Shown piece by piece: positions 23,370-30,877 of a DNA stretch of 37,153 nt; within the stretch, counting starts at the first letter, position 1, and every line of letters begins with the position of its first letter. The notes below the pieces were generated by a model, which saw only the letters and a list, made by a program, of their open reading frames with translations, was not told the DNA's origin and searched no databases. Both the position numbers and the translations under genes were made by a program. This DNA comes from an uncultured Verrucomicrobiota bacterium (GTDB lineage: Bacteria > Verrucomicrobiota > Verrucomicrobiae > Opitutales > Opitutaceae): the NCBI GenBank assembly GCA_946482165.1, contig CAMLQS010000009.1, forward strand, positions 1 through 37,153. Reading direction: 5' to 3'.

Positions 23370-24554
23370 TTAGACGAGGATCGCGTCGGCGGCGGTCTCG
23401 GGCGCGACGGCGCTCGGCACGCGGAGGAGGGCGTGGGTGCGCGAGAGCACGGTGAGGTCGCTGCTATCGGCCCAGGGGAGCGGCGCGTAGCCCTCGGGGG
23501 TGCGCGTGGCGGGCCACCAGGTCTCGCGGGGATTTGGGCGGAGCGGGGCTCCGGGCGAGAGGGGCACGCGGAGGAGCGGCGCGGGGGCGGAGCCGGCGAG
23601 GCGGGCGAGGAGGCGCGCGACGAAGAGGTGGAAGCAGACGAAGTGCGAAAGCGGGTTGCCGGGGAGGCCGAAGGCGATCTGGGCGTCGCGGGTGCCGACG
23701 AGGAGGGGTTTGCCGGGGCGTGAGGCGACTTGGTTCACGGCGAGCGTGAAACCGTGCTCGGCGAAGAGGCGCGCGGTGTGGTCGTGTTCGCCGCCGCTGG
23801 AGCCGCCGGAAACGAGGAGGATGTCGGCTCCGGTGGACACGAGCCGGGCGAAGGCGTTGGCGGCGGAGGCGTGGGTTTCGTCGGCGCGGGCGTGGGCGAC
23901 GAGTTCGGCGGAGCCGGTGGAGGCGAGGAGGGCGGCGACGAGCGTGGAGTTGGAATCGCGGATCTGGCCGGGTGCGGGAGTGGCGTCGGGCGCGACGAGT
24001 TCGCCGCCGGTGACGAGGTGGGCGACGCGGGCGCGGCGGGTGACGGCGGGCGTCGTCTGGCCGAGGGAGGCGAGGAGGGCGAGCGAACCGGCGTTGAGGA
24101 CGGAGCCGGCGGGGAGAAGGAGATCGCCGGCGCGGCATTGGGAGGCGCGGCGGCGGATGAGGCTGGCGGAAGGGGCGGCGCGGAGGGTGACGGTCGGGGC
24201 GCCGTCGGCGGTCAACGCGGGCGTGGTGTCCTCGTGCATGACGAGGCCAAAGGGGCCGGCGGGGACGGCGGAGCCGGTGAACAGTTTGAGGCAGGCGCCG
24301 GGCGCGGCGGGGAAGGCGGGCGCGGGCTTGCCGACGGGGATGGCGCCGAGGAGGCGGAGCGTGGCGTCGGCGGGCGTGGCGAGCGGGGCGACGTAGCCGT
24401 CGATGGCGGAGCGGTCGAAGGCGGGCTGGTCTTCGGGGGCGGTGGCGGGCGCGCGGAGGACGCGGCGGGCGGCGAGGGCGAGGGGAACATCCTCGGGCGG
24501 GAGCGGCGCGGCGAGGGTGTCGAGGCGTTGCCAGACTTCGGCGACGGAGAGCAT
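23370..24554 (-). CDS. moeA: Molybdopterin molybdotransferase
   Basis: MoeA inserts molybdate into adenylated molybdopterin. The 394-residue length is normal. Visible features are DQPAFDRSAIDGYVAPL (about 42-58) in the N-terminal domain and a beta-rich section with LKLFTGSAVPAG. The molybdopterin-binding domain shows ARVAHLVTGGELV, RDSNSTLVAALL, ILLVSGGSSGGEHDH and FGLPGNPLSHFV. The SGGSSGGEHD segment corresponds to the usual SGGVSVGxxD. It starts 9 bases after the moaA stop, so the two are in one transcript. The composition is extremely Ala- and Arg-rich in keeping with GC-rich codon use. Confidence 0.95.
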   Translation of the reverse strand: MLSVAEVWQRLDTLAAPLPPEDVPLALAARRVLRAPATAPEDQPAFDRSAIDGYVAPLATPADATLRLLGAIPVGKPAPAFPAAPGACLKLFTGSAVPAGPFGLVMHEDTTPALTADGAPTVTLRAAPSASLIRRRASQCRAGDLLLPAGSVLNAGSLALLASLGQTTPAVTRRARVAHLVTGGELVAPDATPAPGQIRDSNSTLVAALLASTGSAELVAHARADETHASAANAFARLVSTGADILLVSGGSSGGEHDHTARLFAEHGFTLAVNQVASRPGKPLLVGTRDAQIAFGLPGNPLSHFVCFHLFVARLLARLAGSAPAPLLRVPLSPGAPLRPNPRETWWPATRTPEGYAPLPWADSSDLTVLSRTHALLRVPSAVAPETAADAILV

Positions 24555-24563
24555 GGCGGGGGC

Positions 24564-25535
24564 TCAGCCGCCGATGGCGGTCATGGGGCGGGAGGGCTGG
24601 TAGTTGTCCGTGAACTCGTGGGTTTCGGGCTTTTCGGTGACGGCGCGGGCGAGGAGCGCGTCGAGCGCGGCGGCGTCGCCCGAGGCGAGGGCGGACTTGA
24701 GGTCGAGCTCGCCGTGGCGGCCGAGGCAGGGGCGGAGTTTTCCGTCGGAGGTGAGGCGGAGCTTGTTGCAGCTCGCGCAGAAGTCGGTGGTGGTGATGGC
24801 GCCGATGAAGCCGACGTGGGCGCCGGTGGCGTGGTCGCGCCAGTAGCGGGCGGGGCCGTGTCCGGGACGGTAGTCGGCGAGCGGCTCGAGCGGCGACTCG
24901 GCGTCGAGGCGGGCGCGCAATTCGGCCACGGAGAGGAAGTTCTTCTCCGTGAGCACGTCGGTGGACGAGAGGGGCATGAGCTCGATGAAGCGCAGGGGAG
25001 CGCCGAGCTCGGCGGAGAGGCGGATGAGAGGGCGGTAGTCGTCTTCGTTGACCCCGCGCATGAGCACGCAGTTGAGCTTTACGAAGATGTTTTCCGCCTG
25101 GGCGGCGCGGATGCCGGCGAGGACGGCGGAGAGGTCGCCGCCGGTGATGCGGCGGTAGCGGGCGGGGTCGAGGGCGTCGAGGGAGACGTTGGCGGAGCGC
25201 ACGCCGACGCGGGAAAGCTCGGGGGCGAGGGCGGCGAGCTTGAGGCCGTTGGTGGAGACGCCGAGGGAGTGGAGGCCGGGGAGGGCGCCGATGCCGCGGG
25301 CGATCTCAAGGAAGTCGGCGCGGATGAGCGGCTCGCCGCCGGTGAGACGGAACTTGCGGAAGCCCAGGCGCGCGGCGGCGGCGGCGATGGCGACGAGCTG
25401 GGCGGCGGAAAGGTGGTCCGCTTTTTGCGCCCAGCCCTTGTAGCCTTCGGGCATGCAGTAGAGGCAGCGCTCGTTGCAGCGGTCCGTGACGGAGATGCGC
25501 AGGTAGTCGATGGTGCGTCCGAAGGGATCAATCAC
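24564..25535 (-). CDS. moaA: GTP 3',8-cyclase (radical SAM)
   Basis: MoaA uses S-adenosylmethionine and two 4Fe-4S clusters to cyclise GTP, opening molybdenum cofactor synthesis. The radical SAM motif CNERCLYC is near residues 20-27 and the second cluster is CASCNKLRLTSDGKLRPC. RLTGGEPLIR, STNGLKL, ANVSLDAL and the C-terminal GG (AIGG) required for activity are all present. I start at the GTG ending at 25535, giving VIDPFGRTIDYLRIS, where homologues usually begin. A GTG 17 codons earlier (25586) also fits but reads CCAATGGCC-type repeat DNA. About 323 residues. Next upstream is the DUF2249 gene, about 100 bases away. Confidence 0.94.
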   Translation of the reverse strand: MIDPFGRTIDYLRISVTDRCNERCLYCMPEGYKGWAQKADHLSAAQLVAIAAAAARLGFRKFRLTGGEPLIRADFLEIARGIGALPGLHSLGVSTNGLKLAALAPELSRVGVRSANVSLDALDPARYRRITGGDLSAVLAGIRAAQAENIFVKLNCVLMRGVNEDDYRPLIRLSAELGAPLRFIELMPLSSTDVLTEKNFLSVAELRARLDAESPLEPLADYRPGHGPARYWRDHATGAHVGFIGAITTTDFCASCNKLRLTSDGKLRPCLGRHGELDLKSALASGDAAALDALLARAVTEKPETHEFTDNYQPSRPMTAIGG

Positions 25536-25635
25536 GTTCGGAAGGTGAGAGGACTCGCGACCAATGTCCAATGGCCAATGTGGCACGGGGAGGGAGGGAG
25601 GCGTGAAGAGTTCTCACTGTGATCGCGCAAACGAT

Positions 25636-25977
25636 TCATCCGTGGTGGTTGCCGCATCCGCCGGGGCTGGGGGCGGTGGCGAGGCGGGCGAGGAATTCGG
25701 GCGGGGTTGGGGCGACTCGGGTGATGCGCACGGCGGCGAAGTCGTCCTCGGCGACGAGGTAATCCCAGCGGAAGCAGGCGGGGAAGAGGGCCTCGAACTG
25801 GTAGCGGAGGGGCTCGGGAGCGTGGCCGTTGACGAGCACGAAACCGGTCCCGACGGGGAGTTCGTGGGCGCGTTGGAGGATCATCGGGTGTTTGCGCGAG
25901 CAGGGGATGTCGCGTGCGTCGAGAAGCTCGGCGGCGGGCACTTGGGCGAGAACGGGATGGAGGGCGGTGTTGGACAT
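25636..25977 (-). CDS. DUF2249 domain protein
   Basis: A 113-residue protein that fits the DUF2249 family: ELLDARDIPCSRKHPMILQRAHELPVG at residues 17-43, then FVLVNGHAPEPLRYQFEALFPACFRWDY at 47-73. The family is small and cytosolic with no settled biochemistry. As known to me, it often sits beside nitrate, nitrite or NO genes and hemerythrin-like proteins. The C-terminus GGCGNHHG has Cys and two His that could bind metal. Starting at the ATG ending at 25977 drops a longer open frame that only shadows the next gene. It lies between moaA and an unknown gene in the Nap/cofactor run, so a part in nitrogen-oxide metabolism is likely but not proven. Confidence 0.8.
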   Translation of the reverse strand: MSNTALHPVLAQVPAAELLDARDIPCSRKHPMILQRAHELPVGTGFVLVNGHAPEPLRYQFEALFPACFRWDYLVAEDDFAAVRITRVAPTPPEFLARLATAPSPGGCGNHHG

Positions 25978-26038
25978 GGGAAAGAGGGGCGGGAGCGAAG
26001 GATTGGGGGCGGATGCGGCGAAGGGAGACGACGGAGGC

Positions 26039-26530
26039 TCAGGTCGCGGCGGCGGGCGCGTGGTCGTGGGCGACGGAATCGGTGATATCCGTTTCTCGGA
26101 TACGAACGAGGGTGAGGCCGGCGGGGCGGCGCAGGAGGGTGTCGCACCAGGAGTGGCCATCGTAGGCGTAGCGGATTTGCACGCCGAGGAGGAGGCCGGC
26201 GGCGAGGCGGGTGCGGGCCTGCTCGAGGGTGAGCGAGTCGGGGCCGGTGTGCTGGTTGCGGGCGTATTTGGGGAGGACGGCGGTGACGCGCGTGCAGGCG
26301 GCGAGATCGCGGAAGAGGGCGTCGGCGGTGGCGACGTCGAGGACGGTCTGCTGGAGCGGGGGCAGGCGGAGGGGCTCGGCGGAGGAGATGGAGTCGGTGA
26401 CGGACATGTCGGAAGGGGCGGGCGCCGATGCGGGGGAGGCGGATGCGGGTGTGTCGGCGGGCGCCGGCGCGGCGGAGGCCGGTCGGGTCCAGAAGGTGAG
26501 AAACTCGCGGCGTGTGGCGGTGACGGACAT
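26039..26530 (-). CDS. Unknown protein with Tat-like N-terminus, 163 aa
   Basis: I do not recognise a family. The protein opens MSVTATRREFLTFWTRPASA. This has the twin Arg and FL of a Tat signal but lacks a clear hydrophobic stretch, so it may instead mimic Tat or bind to it. An Ala/Pro-rich linker follows (about 18-45). The compact domain (55-150) includes LQQTVLDVATADALFRDLAAC, RVTAVLPKYARNQHTGPDSLT, ARTRLAAGLLLGVQIRYAYDG and HSWCDTLLRRPAGLTLVRIRET. The HSWCDTL stretch, with its Cys and His, may be a functional spot. It sits between the NapB-like cytochrome and DUF2249 genes, all on the same strand, and so likely has a role tied to nitrate reduction. Confidence 0.72.
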   Translation of the reverse strand: MSVTATRREFLTFWTRPASAAPAPADTPASASPASAPAPSDMSVTDSISSAEPLRLPPLQQTVLDVATADALFRDLAACTRVTAVLPKYARNQHTGPDSLTLEQARTRLAAGLLLGVQIRYAYDGHSWCDTLLRRPAGLTLVRIRETDITDSVAHDHAPAAAT

Positions 26531-26546
26531 GGGCGGTGGGCGCGGG

Positions 26547-26571
26547 CCAATGTTCGTAATACGAACATTGG
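26547..26571. repeat. TTCGTAATACGAA palindromic repeat, copy 1
   Basis: CCAATGTTCGTA and TACGAACATTGG form perfect 12-bp arms around one A. It lies in the 49-base gap between the tetraheme cytochrome and the next gene. Confidence 0.85.
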
Positions 26572-26579
26572 GGCCGGGC

Positions 26580-27356
26580 TCAGGTTGATGGCGAGGGGGG
26601 GTGGAGCGGCGGGTGGGTTTCGCGGGTGGCGTCGGTGGCGTGGCACTGGAGGCAGCTCGATTGCTGCGGGTGCGGGGTCTTGATCACGCTGGAGCCGCCG
26701 GGTCCGTGGCAGGAGAGGCAGTTTTGGCGCATGTGGGTGCCGTGCGGGAGGGTGGGCGGTGCCTTGGAATGGGCGCGGGTGCCGCGCGCGGCGGGCGGGA
26801 GGCCGGCGAAGCTGTTGGCCACGACTGGGCGCAAAAAGGTGTCGCCGCCCGGGCCGCCGGAGGGGGCGTGGCACTGGATGCACTGGCTGTGCGGCGCGTG
26901 GCTCATCTGCGGGACGTCGCGCAGGCCGATGCGCGTGGGCTGGCCGTGGCAGGCGAGGCAGGAGGCGGAGCGGACCTGGTCGACGGGGTGCGGGACGGTG
27001 GGCGGAGCGCCTGCGTAGGCGCGGCGGGTCTCGCGGACAGCGAGCAGGCGCGCGAGTTCGTCGGGAGCGAGCGGCGGCGTGTCGGCGGTGAAGGCGGCCG
27101 CGGGCGGGAGCGTGGAGAGGGAGCTGCGCCAGGCGTGGTTGGGCTGGTGCTCGCGGGAGCGGAGCGCGGCGTAGGCGGGGGCGAGCGGGGCGGCCGCGGG
27201 CGCGGGCGAATGTTCGTAATACGAACTTTGGGCGGACGCCACGGAGCGTTCGGCGGAGCGGGCGACCTGGAGGCGGGCCATGAAGTAGCCGCTCACGCCG
27301 GTGGTGAAGGCGGCGAAGGCGGCGACGACGGCGAGCTTGCGGGCGACGAGTTTCAT
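26580..27356 (-). CDS. Tetraheme c-type cytochrome, apparently a doubled NapB
   Basis: Starting at the ATG overlapping the napA stop (ATGA) gives 258 residues. Residues 1-30 hold a signal or anchor helix (LAVVAAFAAFTTGVSGYFMA). Four heme sites follow: CLACH (133-137), CIQCH (159-163), CLSCH (213-217) and CLQCH (235-239). The first pair is preceded by RRAYAGAPPTVPHPVD, the second by RAHSKAPPTLPHGTHM and followed by TPHPQQSSC. Both look like NapB, which has two hemes and the segments APPxxPH and PHPxxxxCxQCH. This suggests two NapB-like modules in tandem. It should pass electrons to NapA in the periplasm. Residues 41-52 (near AQSSYYEHSPAP) are encoded by a dispersed DNA palindrome. Confidence 0.85.
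   Translation of the reverse strand: MKLVARKLAVVAAFAAFTTGVSGYFMARLQVARSAERSVASAQSSYYEHSPAPAAAPLAPAYAALRSREHQPNHAWRSSLSTLPPAAAFTADTPPLAPDELARLLAVRETRRAYAGAPPTVPHPVDQVRSASCLACHGQPTRIGLRDVPQMSHAPHSQCIQCHAPSGGPGGDTFLRPVVANSFAGLPPAARGTRAHSKAPPTLPHGTHMRQNCLSCHGPGGSSVIKTPHPQQSSCLQCHATDATRETHPPLHPPSPST
27207..27232. repeat. TTCGTAATACGAA palindromic repeat, copy 2, inside the cytochrome gene
   Basis: It contains GAATGTTCGTAATACGAACT; read on the minus strand it encodes AQSSYYEHSP in the linker after the signal anchor of the tetraheme cytochrome. In frame, no stop. Confidence 0.87.
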
Positions 27357-29812
27357 GTCGCGACGGGGGCGGGCGAATGTTCGTAATACGAACTTTGGGC
27401 GGGGGCGCGGCGGAGGACGCGCACGGCGCACTTTTTGTAGTCGGGCTCCTTGGAGAGGGGGTCGACCTCGCCGAGGGTGATGCGGTTGATGAGGAGGTTC
27501 TGGTCGAAGAAGGGGACGAAGACGGAGCCGCGCGGGGGTTGGCTGCGTCCGTTGAGCCAGACGGGGAGATCGAGGCGGCCGCGGCGGGTTTCGAGCGTGG
27601 CGGTGTCGCCGTTGGCGAGGCCGAGGGCGCGGGCGTCTTCGGGGTGGAGCTCGACGTAGGCGTTGGGCATGGAGCCGCGCAGCTGGGGGACGCGCATGGT
27701 CATGGTGCCGGAGTGCCAGTGCTCGATGACGCGGCCGGTGCAGAGCCAGAACGGGTAGTCGTTGTCCGGCTCCTCGGCGGCGGGCTCGTAGGGGTTGAAC
27801 CAGATGAGGGCGCGGTCGTCCTTGGTGACGGAGTGGTAGAACTGGATGCCGGCGCCTTTCTTCACGAAGGGGTCGCTGAACTCCATGAAGCGGAAGCGGG
27901 TTTCCTTGAAGGAGCGGTCGGCCTGCTCGACGACGGGCCAGCGGAGGCCGCGGGCCTTGACGAGCTCGTCGTAGGGGGCGACGTGCTTGTGCTTGTGGTA
28001 GGTGAAACGCCGATACTCCTCGTAGAGGGCGCGGTCGGTGTTGATCTCGTAATAGCGGGAGAAGTCCCAGGCGGGGACCTCGCGGCCCTGGGTGTCGCGG
28101 AATTGGAAAATGAAATTCCCGTCGCGGTCCTTCATGCCGGGGTGGCCGAGCTCGAAGAGGCGGCGGGCGAGGGCGAGGGTGATCCAGGCGTCGGGGCGGG
28201 CCTGGCCGGGGGGCTCGACTTGCTTGAACCACTGTTGGGTGCGGCGCTCGGAGTTGCCGTAGACGCCGTTTTTCTCAACCCAGAGGGCGGCGGGGAGGAC
28301 GAGGTCTGCGAGGGCGGTGGTGGCGGTGGGGTAGACGTCGGAGACGATGAGGAACTTGTCCTCGATGCCGGCCTTGCCGTCGAAGGTGCGGGCGAGGTCG
28401 GGGAGGGTTTGGCCGGGGTTGGTGACCTGGACGAGGACGGTGTGGATGTCGCCGCCCTTGGCGGCGGGCGTGCAGAATTTTTCCCAGAGCTGGACGGTGT
28501 GGTAGCCGGGCTTGGGGTTGATGCGGCCGGCGGGGACATTCCAGAGCTCCTCGCACTCGGCGCGGTGTTCGGCGTTGGCGACGAGGAGGCCGCCGGGGAG
28601 GGCGTGGCAGAGGGTGCCGACCTCGCGGGCGGTGCCGCAGGCGGAGGGCTGGCCGGTGAGGGAGGTGGGGGCGTCGCCGGGGCGGCCCCAGTGGCCGGAG
28701 AGGAGGTGGACGCCGTGGACGAGGCGGTTGATGGCGGTGCCGCGGGTGTGCTGGTTCATGCCCATGCACCAGAGGCTGGTGATGCGGAGATCGCGCCGGC
28801 CGAAGAGCTCGCCGAGCAGGCGGATTTTCTCCTCGGGCACGCCGGAGATTTTCGAGACGTGGGCGGGGGTGTAGGGGGCGAGGGCCTCGCGGTAGGCCTC
28901 GAGGGTCATGGCCTGGCCGTTGAGCGAGACGGGAGCCGTATCCGTTCTAAAATTACAGTGTTTCCCGACGAAGTCGCGGTTCCAGGTGTCGTTGGCGAGG
29001 AGGAGGTGGGCGATGCCGTTGGCGATGGCGAGGTCGCTCTGGGGGCGGAACTCGAGGTAGTGGTCGGCGTAGGCGGTGGAGCGGGTGCGGCGCGTGCCGA
29101 TGTCGATGACGAGGACCTTTTCTCCACGGGTGCGGCGGTCCACGATGCGCGACCAGAGGACGGGGTGCATCTCGGCGGGGTTGTTGCCCCAGAGGATGAC
29201 GACGTCGGCGGCGTCGAGGTCGTCGTAGCAGCCGGCGGGCTCGTCCACGCCGTAGACCGAGAGATAGCCGGTGACGGCGGAGGCCATGCAGAGGCGGGCG
29301 TTGGGCTCGATGTGGTTGTTGGCCAGGCCGGCCTTCATGAGTTTCTGCGCGGCGTAGCCCTCGGGGATGGTCCACTGGCCGCTGCCGTAGATGGCGAAGC
29401 CGGCGGGGTTCTTCATCACGCGGCGCGCCATGATGTCGATGGCTTCCTCCCAGGTGATAGGCTCGAGTTTGCCGTCGCGGCGGAACTGCGGGGTGGTGAG
29501 GCGGTCCTGGCCGTAGAGGATGCCGCCGACGTGGTAGCCCTTCATGCAGAGCAGGCCCTTGTTCACCTCGGCCTCGGGGTCGCCCTGGATGGCGACGACG
29601 CGTCCGTCTTTCACGCCGACGCGGACGTGGCAGCCGGTGCCGCAGAAGCGACAGGGGGCCTTGTCCCAGCGAACGCCATCGGCGGTGACGGTGGCGGTAG
29701 GAGAGGTGGCGTAGGCGGGGAGGCCTTCCGGCAACGCGGCGCCGAGGCGGCGGGCGATCACGGCGGTGGCGGCGGCGAGCGCGGTGGAGCGGAGGAAATC
29801 GCGGCGTTGCAT
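27353..29812 (-). CDS. napA: Periplasmic nitrate reductase catalytic subunit
   Basis: NapA reduces nitrate to nitrite in the periplasm with bis-MGD molybdenum and one 4Fe-4S cluster. I start at the ATG ending at 29812, giving the Tat signal QRRDFLRSTALAAATAVIA. Cluster Cys are 54, 57, 61 (CRFCGTGC) and 89 (GLLCMKGY). The expected Mo ligand is Cys175 in EPNARLCMAS. Other hallmarks are ILWGNNPAEMHPVLW, TSLWCMGMNQHTRGT, GQPSACGTAREVG, VLPAALWVEKNGVYGNSERRTQ, CTGRVIEHWHSGTMT and DPLSKEPDYKKCAVRV. Length 819 is normal for the family. The C-terminus carries an extra AQSSYYEHSPAPVAT encoded by a DNA palindrome. napD lies 41 bases upstream, and the stop overlaps the cytochrome start. Confidence 0.97.
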   Translation of the reverse strand: MQRRDFLRSTALAAATAVIARRLGAALPEGLPAYATSPTATVTADGVRWDKAPCRFCGTGCHVRVGVKDGRVVAIQGDPEAEVNKGLLCMKGYHVGGILYGQDRLTTPQFRRDGKLEPITWEEAIDIMARRVMKNPAGFAIYGSGQWTIPEGYAAQKLMKAGLANNHIEPNARLCMASAVTGYLSVYGVDEPAGCYDDLDAADVVILWGNNPAEMHPVLWSRIVDRRTRGEKVLVIDIGTRRTRSTAYADHYLEFRPQSDLAIANGIAHLLLANDTWNRDFVGKHCNFRTDTAPVSLNGQAMTLEAYREALAPYTPAHVSKISGVPEEKIRLLGELFGRRDLRITSLWCMGMNQHTRGTAINRLVHGVHLLSGHWGRPGDAPTSLTGQPSACGTAREVGTLCHALPGGLLVANAEHRAECEELWNVPAGRINPKPGYHTVQLWEKFCTPAAKGGDIHTVLVQVTNPGQTLPDLARTFDGKAGIEDKFLIVSDVYPTATTALADLVLPAALWVEKNGVYGNSERRTQQWFKQVEPPGQARPDAWITLALARRLFELGHPGMKDRDGNFIFQFRDTQGREVPAWDFSRYYEINTDRALYEEYRRFTYHKHKHVAPYDELVKARGLRWPVVEQADRSFKETRFRFMEFSDPFVKKGAGIQFYHSVTKDDRALIWFNPYEPAAEEPDNDYPFWLCTGRVIEHWHSGTMTMRVPQLRGSMPNAYVELHPEDARALGLANGDTATLETRRGRLDLPVWLNGRSQPPRGSVFVPFFDQNLLINRITLGEVDPLSKEPDYKKCAVRVLRRAPAQSSYYEHSPAPVAT
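27374..27399. repeat. TTCGTAATACGAA palindromic repeat, copy 3, inside the napA 3' end
   Basis: The same 26 bases as copy 2, in the same frame relative to the coding strand. It makes the last residues of NapA read AQSSYYEHSPAPVAT. Confidence 0.87.
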
Positions 29813-29853
29813 AAGGGCTGGGGACAGGGGGGCGGGGGCTGGGAACAAGGGGG

Positions 29854-30117
29854 CTAGCGGAGGCGGGCGGGGGGCGCGGAGATGGGCACTTCGACGAAGA
29901 CCACCTCGACGAGCGTGACGCCGGGGATCGCCTCGAGTTCGCGGAAGACGCCGTAGGGATCGTCGGAATCGAGGACGGCGGGGACCCAGGCGCCGCCGGG
30001 TTCGCCGAGGCGCAGATCGGGCCGGGCGGAAAGCGCGGCGAGGGCGGAGGCGCGGAGTGCGGGCTTCTTCGCAAGGGTGATGATCAACGAGCTGAGGGTG
30101 GGCTCGGGCGATTTCAT
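29854..30117 (-). CDS. napD: NapD chaperone
   Basis: NapD is a small cytosolic chaperone that binds the NapA Tat signal and holds it until the cofactor is loaded. The 87-residue product from the ATG ending at 30117 has the expected shape: an N-terminal strand SSLIITLAKKPALRASALAAL, a middle WVPAVLDSDDPYGVFRELEAI and a final strand GVTLVEVVFVEV. The ferredoxin-like fold of the family and its place directly before napA support the call despite low sequence identity. Longer open frames upstream overlap the divergent cytochrome and are rejected. It is the first gene of the minus-strand operon, so its promoter lies in the 94-base divergent gap. Confidence 0.82.
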   Translation of the reverse strand: MKSPEPTLSSLIITLAKKPALRASALAALSARPDLRLGEPGGAWVPAVLDSDDPYGVFRELEAIPGVTLVEVVFVEVPISAPPARLR

Positions 30118-30140
30118 GGAAACACTGTGGGACTTGGGGA

Positions 30141-30177
30141 AGTTGATAACAAGAATAAAAGACAAAGTTATCTTGAT
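30141..30177. promoter_or_regulatory. AT-rich divergent control region with paired TTGAT and GATAAC/GTTATC
   Basis: Between napD and the plus-strand cytochrome the DNA turns AT-rich. TTGAT occurs at 30143-30147 and 30173-30177, 30 bases apart. GATAAC (30145-30150) and GTTATC (30167-30172) form an inverted pair with a 16-base spacer. TTGAT is also the FNR half-site, but the standard TTGATnnnnATCAA is not formed. Likely holds both promoters and a regulator site. Confidence 0.45.
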
Positions 30178-30211
30178 ATAGGGACGGCGAGCTGTTTTAT
30201 TCGGTGGCGAG

Positions 30212-30877
30212 ATGACGTTTCGCGCCGCCCCCATCCTCGTCGGTATCGGTCTGGTTTCGGCCGTCTTGGCCGGGCAGTGGCTGATTGGCGGCGGTGTGGG
30301 CGACGGTGGAAAAGGGGGCGCGGAGCAGGTGAGGGACGCGGGGGCGATACCCGGGCGGCAGGCGGGGGCGGACACGGCCGGGACGCCTGTGCCACGACAG
30401 GCGCGGCAGGTGGCGACCGGGGTGCTGGACTATCACGGCGTCGAGGCGGGCGTGGCGTGCATGACGTGCCACAGCACGCGGGAGCCGGATCGCACGAACG
30501 GCGCGGGCGGGGCGCTGCCAAAGACTTTTCACCAGAAGCTCGCTTATTCGCACGGCGGGCAGAGCTGCCTGAGTTGTCATCACGCGGAGGATTACGATTC
30601 GCTGCGTTTGGCGGACGGGCGGAAGCTGGCGTTTGCCGACGCGCAGCAGCTTTGCGCGCAGTGCCACGGGCCGCAGACGCGCGACTACCTGAACGGTTCG
30701 CACGGCGGCATGCGCGGCTACTGGGACAAGAGCCGGGGCGAGCGCACAAGAAACACCTGTCTCGACTGCCATGATTCGCACGCGCCGGCTTATCCGGCGT
30801 GGACCCCGGTTTTCGCGCCGCGCGACGCGGCCGCCCGCCAGCAAGCCGAACGCGAGGCCCGCCACCGCCATGAGTAA
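30212..30877 (+). CDS. Tetraheme c-type cytochrome of the quinol-dehydrogenase module
   Basis: A 221-residue periplasmic cytochrome. The N-terminal segment (residues 4-27) is a signal or anchor helix. Heme sites are CMTCH (83-87), CLSCH (119-123), CAQCH (148-152) and CLDCH (183-187); extra His residues such as H107, H114 and HH (123-124) could serve as distal ligands. Residues 28-66 are a Gly/Ala-rich linker that includes AGTPVPRQ, encoded by a GGGCGGGACGCC-type repeat (30375-30395). The stop overlaps the ferredoxin ATG (ATGAGTAA). The order cytochrome, ferredoxin, NrfD recalls the DsrJ-O-P and related quinone-linked complexes. It most likely carries electrons from that complex towards the NapB-like cytochrome and NapA. 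Confidence 0.87.
   Translation: MTFRAAPILVGIGLVSAVLAGQWLIGGGVGDGGKGGAEQVRDAGAIPGRQAGADTAGTPVPRQARQVATGVLDYHGVEAGVACMTCHSTREPDRTNGAGGALPKTFHQKLAYSHGGQSCLSCHHAEDYDSLRLADGRKLAFADAQQLCAQCHGPQTRDYLNGSHGGMRGYWDKSRGERTRNTCLDCHDSHAPAYPAWTPVFAPRDAAARQQAEREARHRHE
30375..30395. repeat. GGGCGGGACGCC-type unit inside the cytochrome gene
   Basis: CGGCCGGGACGCCTGTGCCAC is a variant of the units at 21551-21601, in frame, encoding AGTPVPR in the cytochrome linker. Confidence 0.65.

Noticed and set aside
23730..25622. 630-codon open frame opposite moeA and moaA
   Set aside because: Antisense to two well-defined cofactor genes and of shadow composition.
27377..29857. 826-codon open frame opposite napA
   Set aside because: Antisense shadow of napA; the translation is a monotone of Gly, Val, Ala, Asp and Glu with no domain.
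30141..30177. Canonical FNR box in the nap divergent promoter
   Set aside because: TTGAT half-sites occur but no TTGATnnnnATCAA arrangement is present, so I list only a general control region.
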